A stretch of DNA of 10,631 bases from Acidobacteria bacterium CG_4_9_14_3_um_filter_49_7 (GTDB taxonomy: Bacteria > Acidobacteriota > Holophagae > Thermotomaculales > Thermotomaculaceae). The DNA lies in NCBI GenBank assembly GCA_002789615.1, contig PFTO01000008.1, forward strand, positions 1 through 10,631, written 5' to 3'. This document shows, in pieces, positions 1 through 5,657 of this stretch; position 1 is the stretch's first letter; each line of letters begins with the position of its first letter. The notes under the pieces were generated by a model. The model was not told the DNA's origin. It saw nothing but the letters and a program-made list of their open reading frames with translations, and did no database searches. Position numbers and translations under genes: made by a program.

Positions 1-289
1 AGGAAAGATCCTTGTGAACGCTATGCTGTTTGCTCTCAACCACATCTTCATGACAATCGCTACAGGAAGGTTTCTTTAGATTATCTGGGTGATTGTCCAT
101 ATCCTTGTCCGCGCCGATATGACAGTCGGTGCAGGAAAGGTCCCCATGGACAGAATTCTGAAAGACAGAGATATGAATGGCCGGTTCCCCATCTTCACCG
201 TGGCATTCAGTACAGTCGACCCCCGCACGCACTGAGAAAGTAAATGTTGCGCACAGGAAAACGGCAGCCATTCCCAGAAATTTTTTCAT
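1..289 (-). CDS. Multihaem cytochrome c, exported, N-terminal part (runs off left edge)
   Basis: Reading leftward from ATG at 289-287 gives 96 open codons to the window edge. Residues 1-22 look like a Sec signal peptide (MKK, hydrophobic stretch, SVRA before the mature start). Three haem-binding motifs follow: CTECH (26-30), CTDCH (53-57) and CSDCH (76-80). His residues in SVHG (46-49) and SVHK (90-93) are candidate distal ligands. A GGAG sequence at 299-296 lies 6 bases before the ATG and supports this start. The protein should be periplasmic and carry electrons. The spacing (first CxxCH, then SVH..L.C.DCH, then a third CxxCH) matches the N-terminus of the 9-haem cytochrome at 1542-2600, so the two are probably paralogues. 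The second SVH..LS at the cut edge suggests another haem follows. The total haem count, any membrane anchor and the exact family cannot be judged from this fragment. Confidence 0.9.
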   Translation of the reverse strand, partial: MKKFLGMAAVFLCATFTFSVRAGVDCTECHGEDGEPAIHISVFQNSVHGDLSCTDCHIGADKDMDNHPDNLKKPSCSDCHEDVVESKQHSVHKDLS

Positions 290-374
290 GTCGTTCTCCG
301 GTTCTTGTTATTTTTGTAAGAGTTGAAAATGACTAATACAACATCCCAATTGACGCAACCGCACATAGTAAATG

Positions 375-383
375 CTTATACCA
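375..383 (-). promoter_or_regulatory. Extended -10 promoter candidate for the leftward cytochrome
   Basis: On the minus strand the sequence TGGTATAAG forms a TGn-extended -10 element one mismatch from TATAAT. It would start transcription near 368, giving a leader of about 79 bases before the ATG at 289. There is no good -35 hexamer at 17 bases spacing, which is usual for extended -10 promoters that need an activator. The palindrome at 403-421 lies just upstream, centred near -44. Confidence 0.4.
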
Positions 384-402
384 CAAAGCATCGCATTCCT
401 CT

Positions 403-421
403 ACATGATTTTCCATCATGT
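403..421. promoter_or_regulatory. Palindromic operator candidate, 7-5-7 inverted repeat
   Basis: ACATGAT, the five bases TTTCC, then ATCATGT form a perfect inverted repeat with 7-base arms. It lies between the leftward -10 (375-383) and the upstream rightward -10 (487-495). Its centre at 412 is about 44 bases upstream of the predicted leftward start and about 90 upstream of the rightward one, a placement suited to one dimeric regulator acting on both cytochrome units. The half-site resembles FNR or CRP sites only loosely, and the five-base spacer does not match the FNR four-base spacer. The regulator is unknown. Confidence 0.35.
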
Positions 422-467
422 TGAATGAAAATGCAACAACTGTAGCATTTCCCCGCAATATTCGTCT

Positions 468-495
468 TTGCGCATGTTCTGATATTTGATATAAT
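468..495 (+). promoter_or_regulatory. Upstream rightward extended -10 promoter candidate
   Basis: TGATATAAT at 487-495 is a TGn-extended perfect -10 hexamer. TTGCGC at 468-473 is a weak -35 match at 16 bases spacing. Transcription would begin near 502 and run toward the cytochrome operon, leaving an approximately 350-base leader. It could instead drive a short independent RNA. No terminator is visible between here and 851. Confidence 0.4.
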
Positions 496-724
496 AGCTG
501 GGAAAAGGGGGGATGATGAGGCGGGCGACCGGGCTCCTGGTGACATGGCTGCAGACATTCTACTTCTTCCAGTTCCATGAAACAGCATCGGATCCTGAAA
601 CCCGCACCACGGGGCTGAGCGTTCTTTCTGTCTTTACTTCTCCCCTACAATATTGGAGGAAAGTCCGGAGCAATCTCCACGTCATTCTGTTATGCACACG
701 ACAGTATGCGAACGGGCATCCGGC

Positions 725-733
725 TGGTATAAT
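725..733 (+). promoter_or_regulatory. Extended -10 promoter for the cytochrome b/c operon
   Basis: TGGTATAAT at 725-733 is a perfect -10 with the TGn extension. A convincing -35 is absent (TATGCG at 17 bases spacing). The start would fall near 740, about 110 bases before the ATG at 851. It is the closest strong promoter-like element to the operon and the likeliest driver of all four cytochrome genes. Confidence 0.5.
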
Positions 734-840
734 GGTTTTATCTTACCAGGAATTGTCCGGAAAGGGTCAAAGTTGTCGACACGCCGGCAGACTCCAGGAC
801 TGAATTCCGGATTGATACCGAACACACAAATACATTTCTC

Positions 841-850
841 GGGGGGGAAA
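841..850 (+). promoter_or_regulatory. Ribosome binding site made of a G7 run, fixes start at 851
   Basis: Seven consecutive G at 841-847, then AAA, then ATG at 851. The G run can pair with the CCUCC anti-Shine-Dalgarno core using one G-U pair. It favours the ATG at 851 over the in-frame TTG at 653, whose added 66 residues would precede the membrane domain and look unlike protein-coding sequence. Confidence 0.6.
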
Positions 851-1552
851 ATGACTGAAAATAAAACGATTGTCCGGTTTACGTTGAATGAGCGAATTCA
901 ACATATAGTGGCAATGATCGCTTTCATTGTGTTGTTTCTGACGGGCTTTGCTTTGAAGTACAGCGACAATTCCGTCAGTGGATGGCTGATTCAACTGTTG
1001 GGAGGAATGGAAAACCGCTCCAGCATGCACTACGAAGGCGGCATCCTCCTGATTGCCGTGGGTGTCTATCACATCCTGTATCTGCTACTGACTGTCCGGG
1101 GCCGGGATCAACTTCGCCGCCTGTTCTTCCACACCTCAGACTGGAAAGCGTTTTGCGTTTCTTTCACGCATATTTTTTCGTCTAAACGACCAGATACTCC
1201 CCATGGCCGCTTTACCACCCGACAGAAACTCCAGTTCTGGCTCGTAATGGGCGGTTCTCTGTCCATGGGTGTATCCGGCCTGCTCATCTGGTTCCATGAC
1301 GAAACCATGTCCCTTTTTTCCAAGTGGTTCTGGGATTTTCTCTTCATACTTCACAGTCATGGTGCCATGCTGGTGTTTCTGGTAATTGTACTCTGGCACC
1401 TGTACGACATTCACCTCAGAGAAGCGTTCCCGATGGATAATTCCTGGCTGTCCGGTCGGTTGTCTCTGGAGAGACTGAAACAGGAACATTCCCTTGAGTA
1501 TCAGGAACTGATGGCAGCGGGACAGATAGATGGAGAAGAAGATGAAAACTAA
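851..1552 (+). CDS. Cytochrome b, di-haem quinol-oxidising membrane subunit (first copy)
   Basis: A 233-residue integral membrane protein of the cytochrome b561 / formate-dehydrogenase-gamma type. Four hydrophobic segments lie at about 19-36, 62-82, 128-148 and 164-185. Likely haem b ligands are among His18 (RIQH), His60, His74 (VYH), His168, His183 (LWH) and His188. All six are kept in the second cytochrome b at 2597-3538, and the tails also match (EHSLEY versus EHPLEY), so the two are paralogues. Such subunits exchange electrons between quinol in the membrane and c-type haems or an enzyme outside it. The gene is first in the operon and overlaps the next gene by 11 bases, so the adjacent multihaem cytochrome is its likely partner. 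The start at 851 is chosen on the G-rich ribosome binding site. The family-level call is firm; the direction of electron flow is inferred. Confidence 0.85.
   Translation: MTENKTIVRFTLNERIQHIVAMIAFIVLFLTGFALKYSDNSVSGWLIQLLGGMENRSSMHYEGGILLIAVGVYHILYLLLTVRGRDQLRRLFFHTSDWKAFCVSFTHIFSSKRPDTPHGRFTTRQKLQFWLVMGGSLSMGVSGLLIWFHDETMSLFSKWFWDFLFILHSHGAMLVFLVIVLWHLYDIHLREAFPMDNSWLSGRLSLERLKQEHSLEYQELMAAGQIDGEEDEN
1532..1541 (+). promoter_or_regulatory. Ribosome binding site deciding the 1542 start
   Basis: GGAG at 1532-1535 followed by six bases and ATG at 1542. An in-frame ATG at 1530 overlaps this site and would add only four residues (MEKK) before a complete signal peptide, so 1542 is preferred. The site lies inside the end of the preceding gene, implying translational coupling. 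Confidence 0.6.
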
Positions 1553-2600
1553 GGTGATAGTGTTTTTATTGATTGTTGCTCCTTCTCTTTTGTTCGGCCA
1601 GAGCCAGATCCGAAAGTGTATCATCTGCCACCAGAAGCCTGACATTCACAAGGTGATGCCCACCGGGATTGAGCGCCCGGTTTATGTGGATAAGAAAATA
1701 CTTAAGAGTTCCGTTCACAACACTCTAAAGTGCCAGGATTGCCACGTGGATGTGACATCCATCCCGCATCAGGGGTTGAAAATCGGTCGGGTAAATTGTG
1801 CCCGTTGCCACTTTAATGGAAACAACCTGGGCGCCCCGAATTCCCCAATGTATGCACAGTTCTGGGCGTCAATTCACGGGAAAAAAGTAAGAGCGGGAGA
1901 TCCAAAGGCACCGCACTGCCAGTCTTGTCACGGCGGACACAACGTATTCAAACCATCAGATCCCAAATCCACCATCTATAAGAAAAACATCCCCCTTACC
2001 TGCGGACAATGCCACAAAAAAGAGCTTCATGATTACTCGGGCAGTGTTCATGGTGTCGCGATCCTTCAGAAGGGGATACTCAATGTTCCAGTATGCACAG
2101 ACTGCCACGGCAAGCACGATTTGTACTCTTCCGATATGTCCATTTCACATACGAGCAAGCAGCATGTTCCGGACACCTGCAAAAGCTGCCATGATAACTA
2201 CAGCTTAATGCGCAAATTCAAGCTGACAACGGATCAGGCAGACACCTACACTCAGAGTTTTCACGGAATCGCACTGCGTCTGGGTGAAAAAACGGTAGCC
2301 AACTGCACGAGCTGTCATGGAACGCACACCATCCGCAAACAGGATGATCCCAAATCCTCAGTGTATCCGGCAAATATCCCCAAAACATGCGGCAAGTGCC
2401 ACAAAGGCGCCAATGAAAATTTTGCAAAGGGGAAAATTCATCTGAACCCTGAAAACAGGGATTCCGGACTGGTCTACTACATATCAAATTTTTTCTTCTG
2501 GCTCACTTCATTGACCATGTTGGCTCTTTTTATTCATATTTTCCTGGATTTGAGACGAAAGTTAAAGGAGAAAAAGGAAACAAAGGAGATGGATAAATGA
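1542..2600 (+). CDS. Nine-haem cytochrome c with C-terminal membrane anchor
   Basis: 352 residues. A signal peptide spans about 1-19. Nine CxxCH motifs start at residues 26, 64, 86, 126, 154, 185, 213, 255 and 283. A hydrophobic segment at about 313-335 is followed by a Lys/Arg-rich tail, so the haem domain should sit in the periplasm anchored at its C-terminus. Residues 110-287 are three repeats of one module: S.HG near 110, 168 and 239, then CxxCH followed by GxH, then a Pro, then a TC..CH. The family is the broad multihaem cytochrome c group with SxHG-type distal His, often encoded beside cytochrome b. It overlaps the upstream cytochrome b gene by 11 bases and the downstream one by 4 (ATGA). 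The inferred role is to receive electrons from a cytochrome b subunit and pass them to a periplasmic acceptor. Its N-terminal three-haem region resembles the divergent cytochrome at 1-289. No catalytic active-site motif is recognised, but a reductase role is not excluded. Confidence 0.92.
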   Translation: MKTKVIVFLLIVAPSLLFGQSQIRKCIICHQKPDIHKVMPTGIERPVYVDKKILKSSVHNTLKCQDCHVDVTSIPHQGLKIGRVNCARCHFNGNNLGAPNSPMYAQFWASIHGKKVRAGDPKAPHCQSCHGGHNVFKPSDPKSTIYKKNIPLTCGQCHKKELHDYSGSVHGVAILQKGILNVPVCTDCHGKHDLYSSDMSISHTSKQHVPDTCKSCHDNYSLMRKFKLTTDQADTYTQSFHGIALRLGEKTVANCTSCHGTHTIRKQDDPKSSVYPANIPKTCGKCHKGANENFAKGKIHLNPENRDSGLVYYISNFFFWLTSLTMLALFIHIFLDLRRKLKEKKETKEMDK

Positions 2601-3538
2601 ACACCGAAAAACTGAAGGAATCCATATCCCTCGATGTCGCCGACAAGGTATTGCAGGATGTGGGCCGGGAACTGAGCTTACCCTCCGGCCGGGCCGGGCG
2701 CCGATTGCGCAGGGAAATGGAAAATCTCGTGTACATCGAAATTGACCGTCTGGTTACCGGGATGTCCGAAGACATCGCAGCCGCAGTACGACCAAGGGTT
2801 GAGGCCAGAATTCGGGAAATTCTCTCAGCCGATGAGTCCAAAGAATCCCGGATGTTCAAGCGGTTCAGCCTAAACCTTCGTATTCAGCACTGGATCATGG
2901 CAATCAGTGTCATCATTCTGGTGATTACCGGCATGCCGATCAAGTTTTCACACGGAGGCCTGTCCGCGTATCTTTTGAATTTGATGGGTGGGATTGAAGT
3001 AAGTCGAATCCTTCATCGGATCGGTGCCACCGGCTTGATATATGTTTCCTTGTACCATCTTTTCTTTATCATTTTCACAAAGGAAGGGAGAGAAAATTTC
3101 AAGCAGATGATCCCGATGCCGAAAGATGGGGCTGATATTCTCATGAACATTCGCTATTTCCTTGGGCTGTCCAAAGAAAAACCAAAATTCGGCCGTTATT
3201 CCTACGTGGAGAAATTCGATTACTGGGCAGTGTACTGGGGATGTATCATCATGATCTGTTCCGGAACTGTGCTCTGGTTCAATAATTTTTTCATGCACAA
3301 TTTCCCTCTTATCCTTCAACATGTTGCCAAAATTATGCATTCGGATGAGGCTCTCCTGGCTACATTGGCCATCGTGTTCTGGCATATGTATAATGCCCAC
3401 CTAAACCCATCCAAATTTCCGGCCAATATGGTGATTTTTACCGGGAATATAACGGAAGAAGAAATGATTGAAGAACATCCGCTTGAATATGAAAAACTTA
3501 CGGCGAACGAAGAGGAGATTTCAAATGAGAAAAACTAG
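2597..3538 (+). CDS. Cytochrome b, second copy, with N-terminal soluble extension
   Basis: 313 residues. Residues 1-90 are hydrophilic, charged and probably helical, with no cysteine and no domain I recognise. Residues 91-305 repeat the cytochrome b at 851-1552: RIQH (His98), His140, LYH (His154), His248, FWH (His263) and His268 align one to one with the haem-ligand candidates of the first copy. Four membrane segments lie at about 98-115, 142-161, 208-228 and 252-268. It is therefore a di-haem quinol-reactive subunit of the same family with an added cytoplasmic-looking head. The start ATG overlaps the preceding stop (ATGA at 2597-2600), and AAAGGAG at 2582-2588 is a good ribosome binding site. 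Its end overlaps the large cytochrome c gene by 14 bases. The extension may dock a cytoplasmic or membrane partner; that is a guess. The family call is confident. Confidence 0.87.
   Translation: MNTEKLKESISLDVADKVLQDVGRELSLPSGRAGRRLRREMENLVYIEIDRLVTGMSEDIAAAVRPRVEARIREILSADESKESRMFKRFSLNLRIQHWIMAISVIILVITGMPIKFSHGGLSAYLLNLMGGIEVSRILHRIGATGLIYVSLYHLFFIIFTKEGRENFKQMIPMPKDGADILMNIRYFLGLSKEKPKFGRYSYVEKFDYWAVYWGCIIMICSGTVLWFNNFFMHNFPLILQHVAKIMHSDEALLATLAIVFWHMYNAHLNPSKFPANMVIFTGNITEEEMIEEHPLEYEKLTANEEEISNEKN
3512..3524 (+). promoter_or_regulatory. Ribosome binding site deciding the 3525 start
   Basis: AGGAG at 3513-3517, seven bases, then ATG at 3525. The upstream in-frame ATG at 3468 would add 19 Arg/Lys/Asn-rich residues before a complete membrane anchor and would lie wholly inside the cytochrome b gene. 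The 3525 start is much more likely. Confidence 0.65.
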
Positions 3539-5489
3539 ACACCTCACGTATGCGCTGTTGTTTGCGGTCACAATCCTTGTCGTGTTACCCTCCCTTTATG
3601 TAAGCATCCGGTCCTCAGACCCCGAATTCTGCCTCTCCTGCCACTACGAAAAACCGTACTATGACTCATGGCAAAGCTCTACCCACAGCAAAACCGCCTG
3701 TATTGAATGTCATCCCAACCTCCGCTACAGGATGCCGTGGTTGACATTTCGCTATATGGTCGGACTGTATGATATGCAGCCTCATGCATCGGTGGAAACC
3801 GGGACGTGTCTGAAATGTCACGATCAGACGGTTCTCTTTGAGGAAAATTTGAAGCTGGTGGACAAGAATTCTTTCAATCACAAACAACACCTTGCCACCA
3901 AGCTCAGAGGGATACAGATGCGGTGCTCATCATGCCATTCCCATATCGTTCAGGGGGGACACAATGCTGTGGAGGAAACGGTCTGCTTCACCTGTCATTT
4001 CATGGGTGCTGCTCCTTCGGATTCCATCACCGGCTGTACTTCCTGCCATGGAACACCAAAAGAAACGGTCACACGCCATGGATTTTCTTTTAATCATGAA
4101 AAATATTTGAAACTCGGGGTCTCCTGCGGTGAATGTCATCTCAAAATCACGGATGGAACTGGAAAACTGGTGGAAGGCGTCTGCCACAAATGCCACGTGG
4201 AACCACAGAAAATACCACCAAATGAAAAACTCCACGACATTCATGTCACCGGTCAGGGAGTTGACTGCTTTGAATGCCATGGCAAAATCACCCATGGCAA
4301 CCTGAAGATGGTGAAAACCTTTGATACAAGCTGCCAGAATTGTCATGAAAACTTTCACTCTGCGCAGAAATCACTCTATATGGGGGTCGGCGGCATTGGA
4401 ATCGGTGATTATCCCAGCCGGATGTTTGCCGCACAGGTAACCTGTGAAGGCTGTCACATTGACCCGATAAAAAAGAAAAATGGATTTTTAACTGAATCCA
4501 CACGGATGCCGGCGCCAGCAGCTTGCGTCACCTGCCATCAGCCCGGCTATGACACCATGCTGCGCGACTGGCAACAGTCCTTCAAATCAATGCAGAGCTA
4601 TGTTCAGGGCCGTATCGACACGGCTTCATCGGGGAAAAAACATTCAGAGATTTCCAGAAAAATTCTCAACGAAGCGAGGCATGATTTCGCGCTGGTAAAA
4701 AATGGTCATGCGGCTCACAATGTGGAATACAGTGTAAAGCTCCTCAAATTCACTCTTGATGAAGTGGACAAAATATCCTCAAAACCGCTGAAAAACCGGC
4801 CCGGCCCGCTTCGCACGCCTGATGGTTACTGTGCTTCTCTCTGCCACAATCGCCTGGGAATGCCGGAAAATCTTCTATACAAGGGGAAAGTGGATTTTCC
4901 ACATCAGAACCATATGCGCACACTGGGGACTGCATGCGGCCGTTGTCATTCCGTGGAACAACACGGTTTGACGGCATTAACCCTCGCACAATGCAATACC
5001 TGCCATCATCAGGAACTGAAAAATGTTGAAGATCGGTGTACAACCTGTCACCAGACAGAGAGCCAGATGTTTAACGGGAACCGTCCCGGGTTTGAGAACG
5101 GTGATCCAAATCCCATGCTGGATCAGGTTTCATGCACAGATTGCCACGATGTAATGGATGGACAACCTGTCACTGTTCAATCTGTCCGAGAGGCCTGTCT
5201 CAACTGTCACGACGCTGAGTACGGTGACATGCTGGACGAGTGGGTTGAAACAGGAATCGCCCATCAGAAAGACCTGGCGACCAAAATTCAGGAACTGCAG
5301 ATCGCATCGGACAAAAAGCAGAAAATATCCAGAAAAGATGCAAATATGGTGGAACGGGAATTTCGGAAAGTCCGCGAAGTGGAGAAATATTTCAAAAGCA
5401 ATGCATATCTTCACAATCCGGATTATGCTGAAAGTCTATATGAGTCCGCTGTGGAAAACTACAATGCCATCAAGGAAAAGCTGAACTAG
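3525..5489 (+). CDS. Large membrane-anchored multihaem cytochrome c, up to 18 haems, NapC/NirT-like N-terminus
   Basis: 654 residues. One N-terminal hydrophobic helix at about 8-27 has no clear cleavage site, so it is probably an anchor. CLSCH (36-40) and CIECH (59-63) follow it directly, as in NapC/NirT/NrfH-type quinol dehydrogenases. There are 17 CxxCH motifs, at residues 36, 59, 95, 134, 154, 171, 201, 220, 248, 270, 307, 334, 471, 490, 505, 537 and 558, plus one CxxxCH at 436-441. Short modules of the form F.H..H then two CxxCH recur near 117, 188 and 458. A longer unit (CxxCH, then two CxxCH, then Y..ML..W, a helical stretch, and HN..Y) occurs twice, at about 270-413 and 505-652. The duplicated helical tail with its HN motif recalls the C-terminal helices of NrfA-like cytochromes; that is resemblance only. 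The gene ends the operon and overlaps the second cytochrome b by 14 bases. The likely role is a periplasmic electron wire from the cytochrome b subunits. A catalytic role cannot be excluded. Confidence 0.92.
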   Translation: MRKTRHLTYALLFAVTILVVLPSLYVSIRSSDPEFCLSCHYEKPYYDSWQSSTHSKTACIECHPNLRYRMPWLTFRYMVGLYDMQPHASVETGTCLKCHDQTVLFEENLKLVDKNSFNHKQHLATKLRGIQMRCSSCHSHIVQGGHNAVEETVCFTCHFMGAAPSDSITGCTSCHGTPKETVTRHGFSFNHEKYLKLGVSCGECHLKITDGTGKLVEGVCHKCHVEPQKIPPNEKLHDIHVTGQGVDCFECHGKITHGNLKMVKTFDTSCQNCHENFHSAQKSLYMGVGGIGIGDYPSRMFAAQVTCEGCHIDPIKKKNGFLTESTRMPAPAACVTCHQPGYDTMLRDWQQSFKSMQSYVQGRIDTASSGKKHSEISRKILNEARHDFALVKNGHAAHNVEYSVKLLKFTLDEVDKISSKPLKNRPGPLRTPDGYCASLCHNRLGMPENLLYKGKVDFPHQNHMRTLGTACGRCHSVEQHGLTALTLAQCNTCHHQELKNVEDRCTTCHQTESQMFNGNRPGFENGDPNPMLDQVSCTDCHDVMDGQPVTVQSVREACLNCHDAEYGDMLDEWVETGIAHQKDLATKIQELQIASDKKQKISRKDANMVEREFRKVREVEKYFKSNAYLHNPDYAESLYESAVENYNAIKEKLN

Positions 5490-5513
5490 ATCCTGCGCTG
5501 GCAAACGAAGACT

Positions 5514-5558
5514 AAGAAAAGAGAGAGAAGGGGTAATCCCCTTCTCTCTCTTTTCTTT
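5514..5558. terminator. Rho-independent terminator, perfect 20-bp hairpin
   Basis: Bases 5514-5533 pair with 5538-5557 without a mismatch around a TAAT loop. The left arm is all purine and ends in GGGG; the right arm is all pyrimidine and ends in a T-rich stretch. It begins 25 bases after the last cytochrome gene and should stop transcription of the operon before the sensor gene at 5658. The A-rich left arm could give termination in the other direction too, but no leftward gene reads into it. Confidence 0.88.
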
Positions 5559-5642
5559 ACACTAGGACTTGAGAAGAGAATTGGAATCCATCCATTTCAC
5601 AATGTCCTCTTCCATTCATTTTGTGTACCGGGTTAATTTTTC

Positions 5643-5651
5643 TGGTAAAAT
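5643..5651 (+). promoter_or_regulatory. Extended -10 promoter abutting the sensor gene start
   Basis: TGGTAAAAT at 5643-5651 is a TGn-extended -10 one mismatch from TATAAT. The only -35-like hexamer, TTGTGT at 5621-5626, has a long 19-base spacing. The predicted start of transcription, about seven bases on, coincides with the A of ATG at 5658. No Shine-Dalgarno sequence precedes that ATG, so the mRNA may be leaderless. The element lies after the operon terminator, giving the sensor gene its own transcription unit. Confidence 0.45.
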
Positions 5652-5657
5652 GTCACT

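Larger units (their letters stand above)
290..850. other. Divergent intergenic control region, no convincing gene
   Basis: This 561-base stretch separates two divergently transcribed cytochrome units. It holds one leftward and two rightward extended -10 promoter candidates and a 7-5-7 palindrome, each listed separately. A 96-codon open frame at 513-803 (plus) has a G-rich stretch touching its start, but its product shows no recognisable domain, signal peptide or membrane helix, and I do not call it a gene. I see no tRNA, no recognisable riboswitch class and no CRISPR repeats. If the upstream rightward promoter is used, about 350 bases of leader RNA precede the first cytochrome gene. If the downstream one is used, the leader is about 110 bases. 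Confidence 0.6.

Noticed and set aside
403..421. Palindrome as an FNR site
   Set aside because: FNR sites have TTGAT and ATCAA half-sites separated by four bases; here the half-sites and five-base spacer differ. Kept as an unassigned operator.
655..672. GGAGGAAAGTCCGG, which resembles the conserved 5' block of bacterial RNase P RNA
   Set aside because: None of the other conserved RNase P blocks follow within the expected 350-400 bases, and coding sequence begins at 851. Chance similarity.
513..803. 96-codon plus-strand open frame with G-rich sequence touching its start
   Set aside because: The product has no domain, export signal or helix pattern, and the G run abuts the ATG with too little spacing. 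Kept only as part of the leader discussion.
653..850. TTG-initiated 66-residue extension of the first cytochrome b
   Set aside because: No ribosome binding site fits, the added residues look non-coding, and a promoter lies inside this stretch at 725-733.
1136..1645. 169-codon minus-strand frame opposite the first cytochrome b
   Set aside because: Antisense shadow of two well-supported genes, with no recognisable product.
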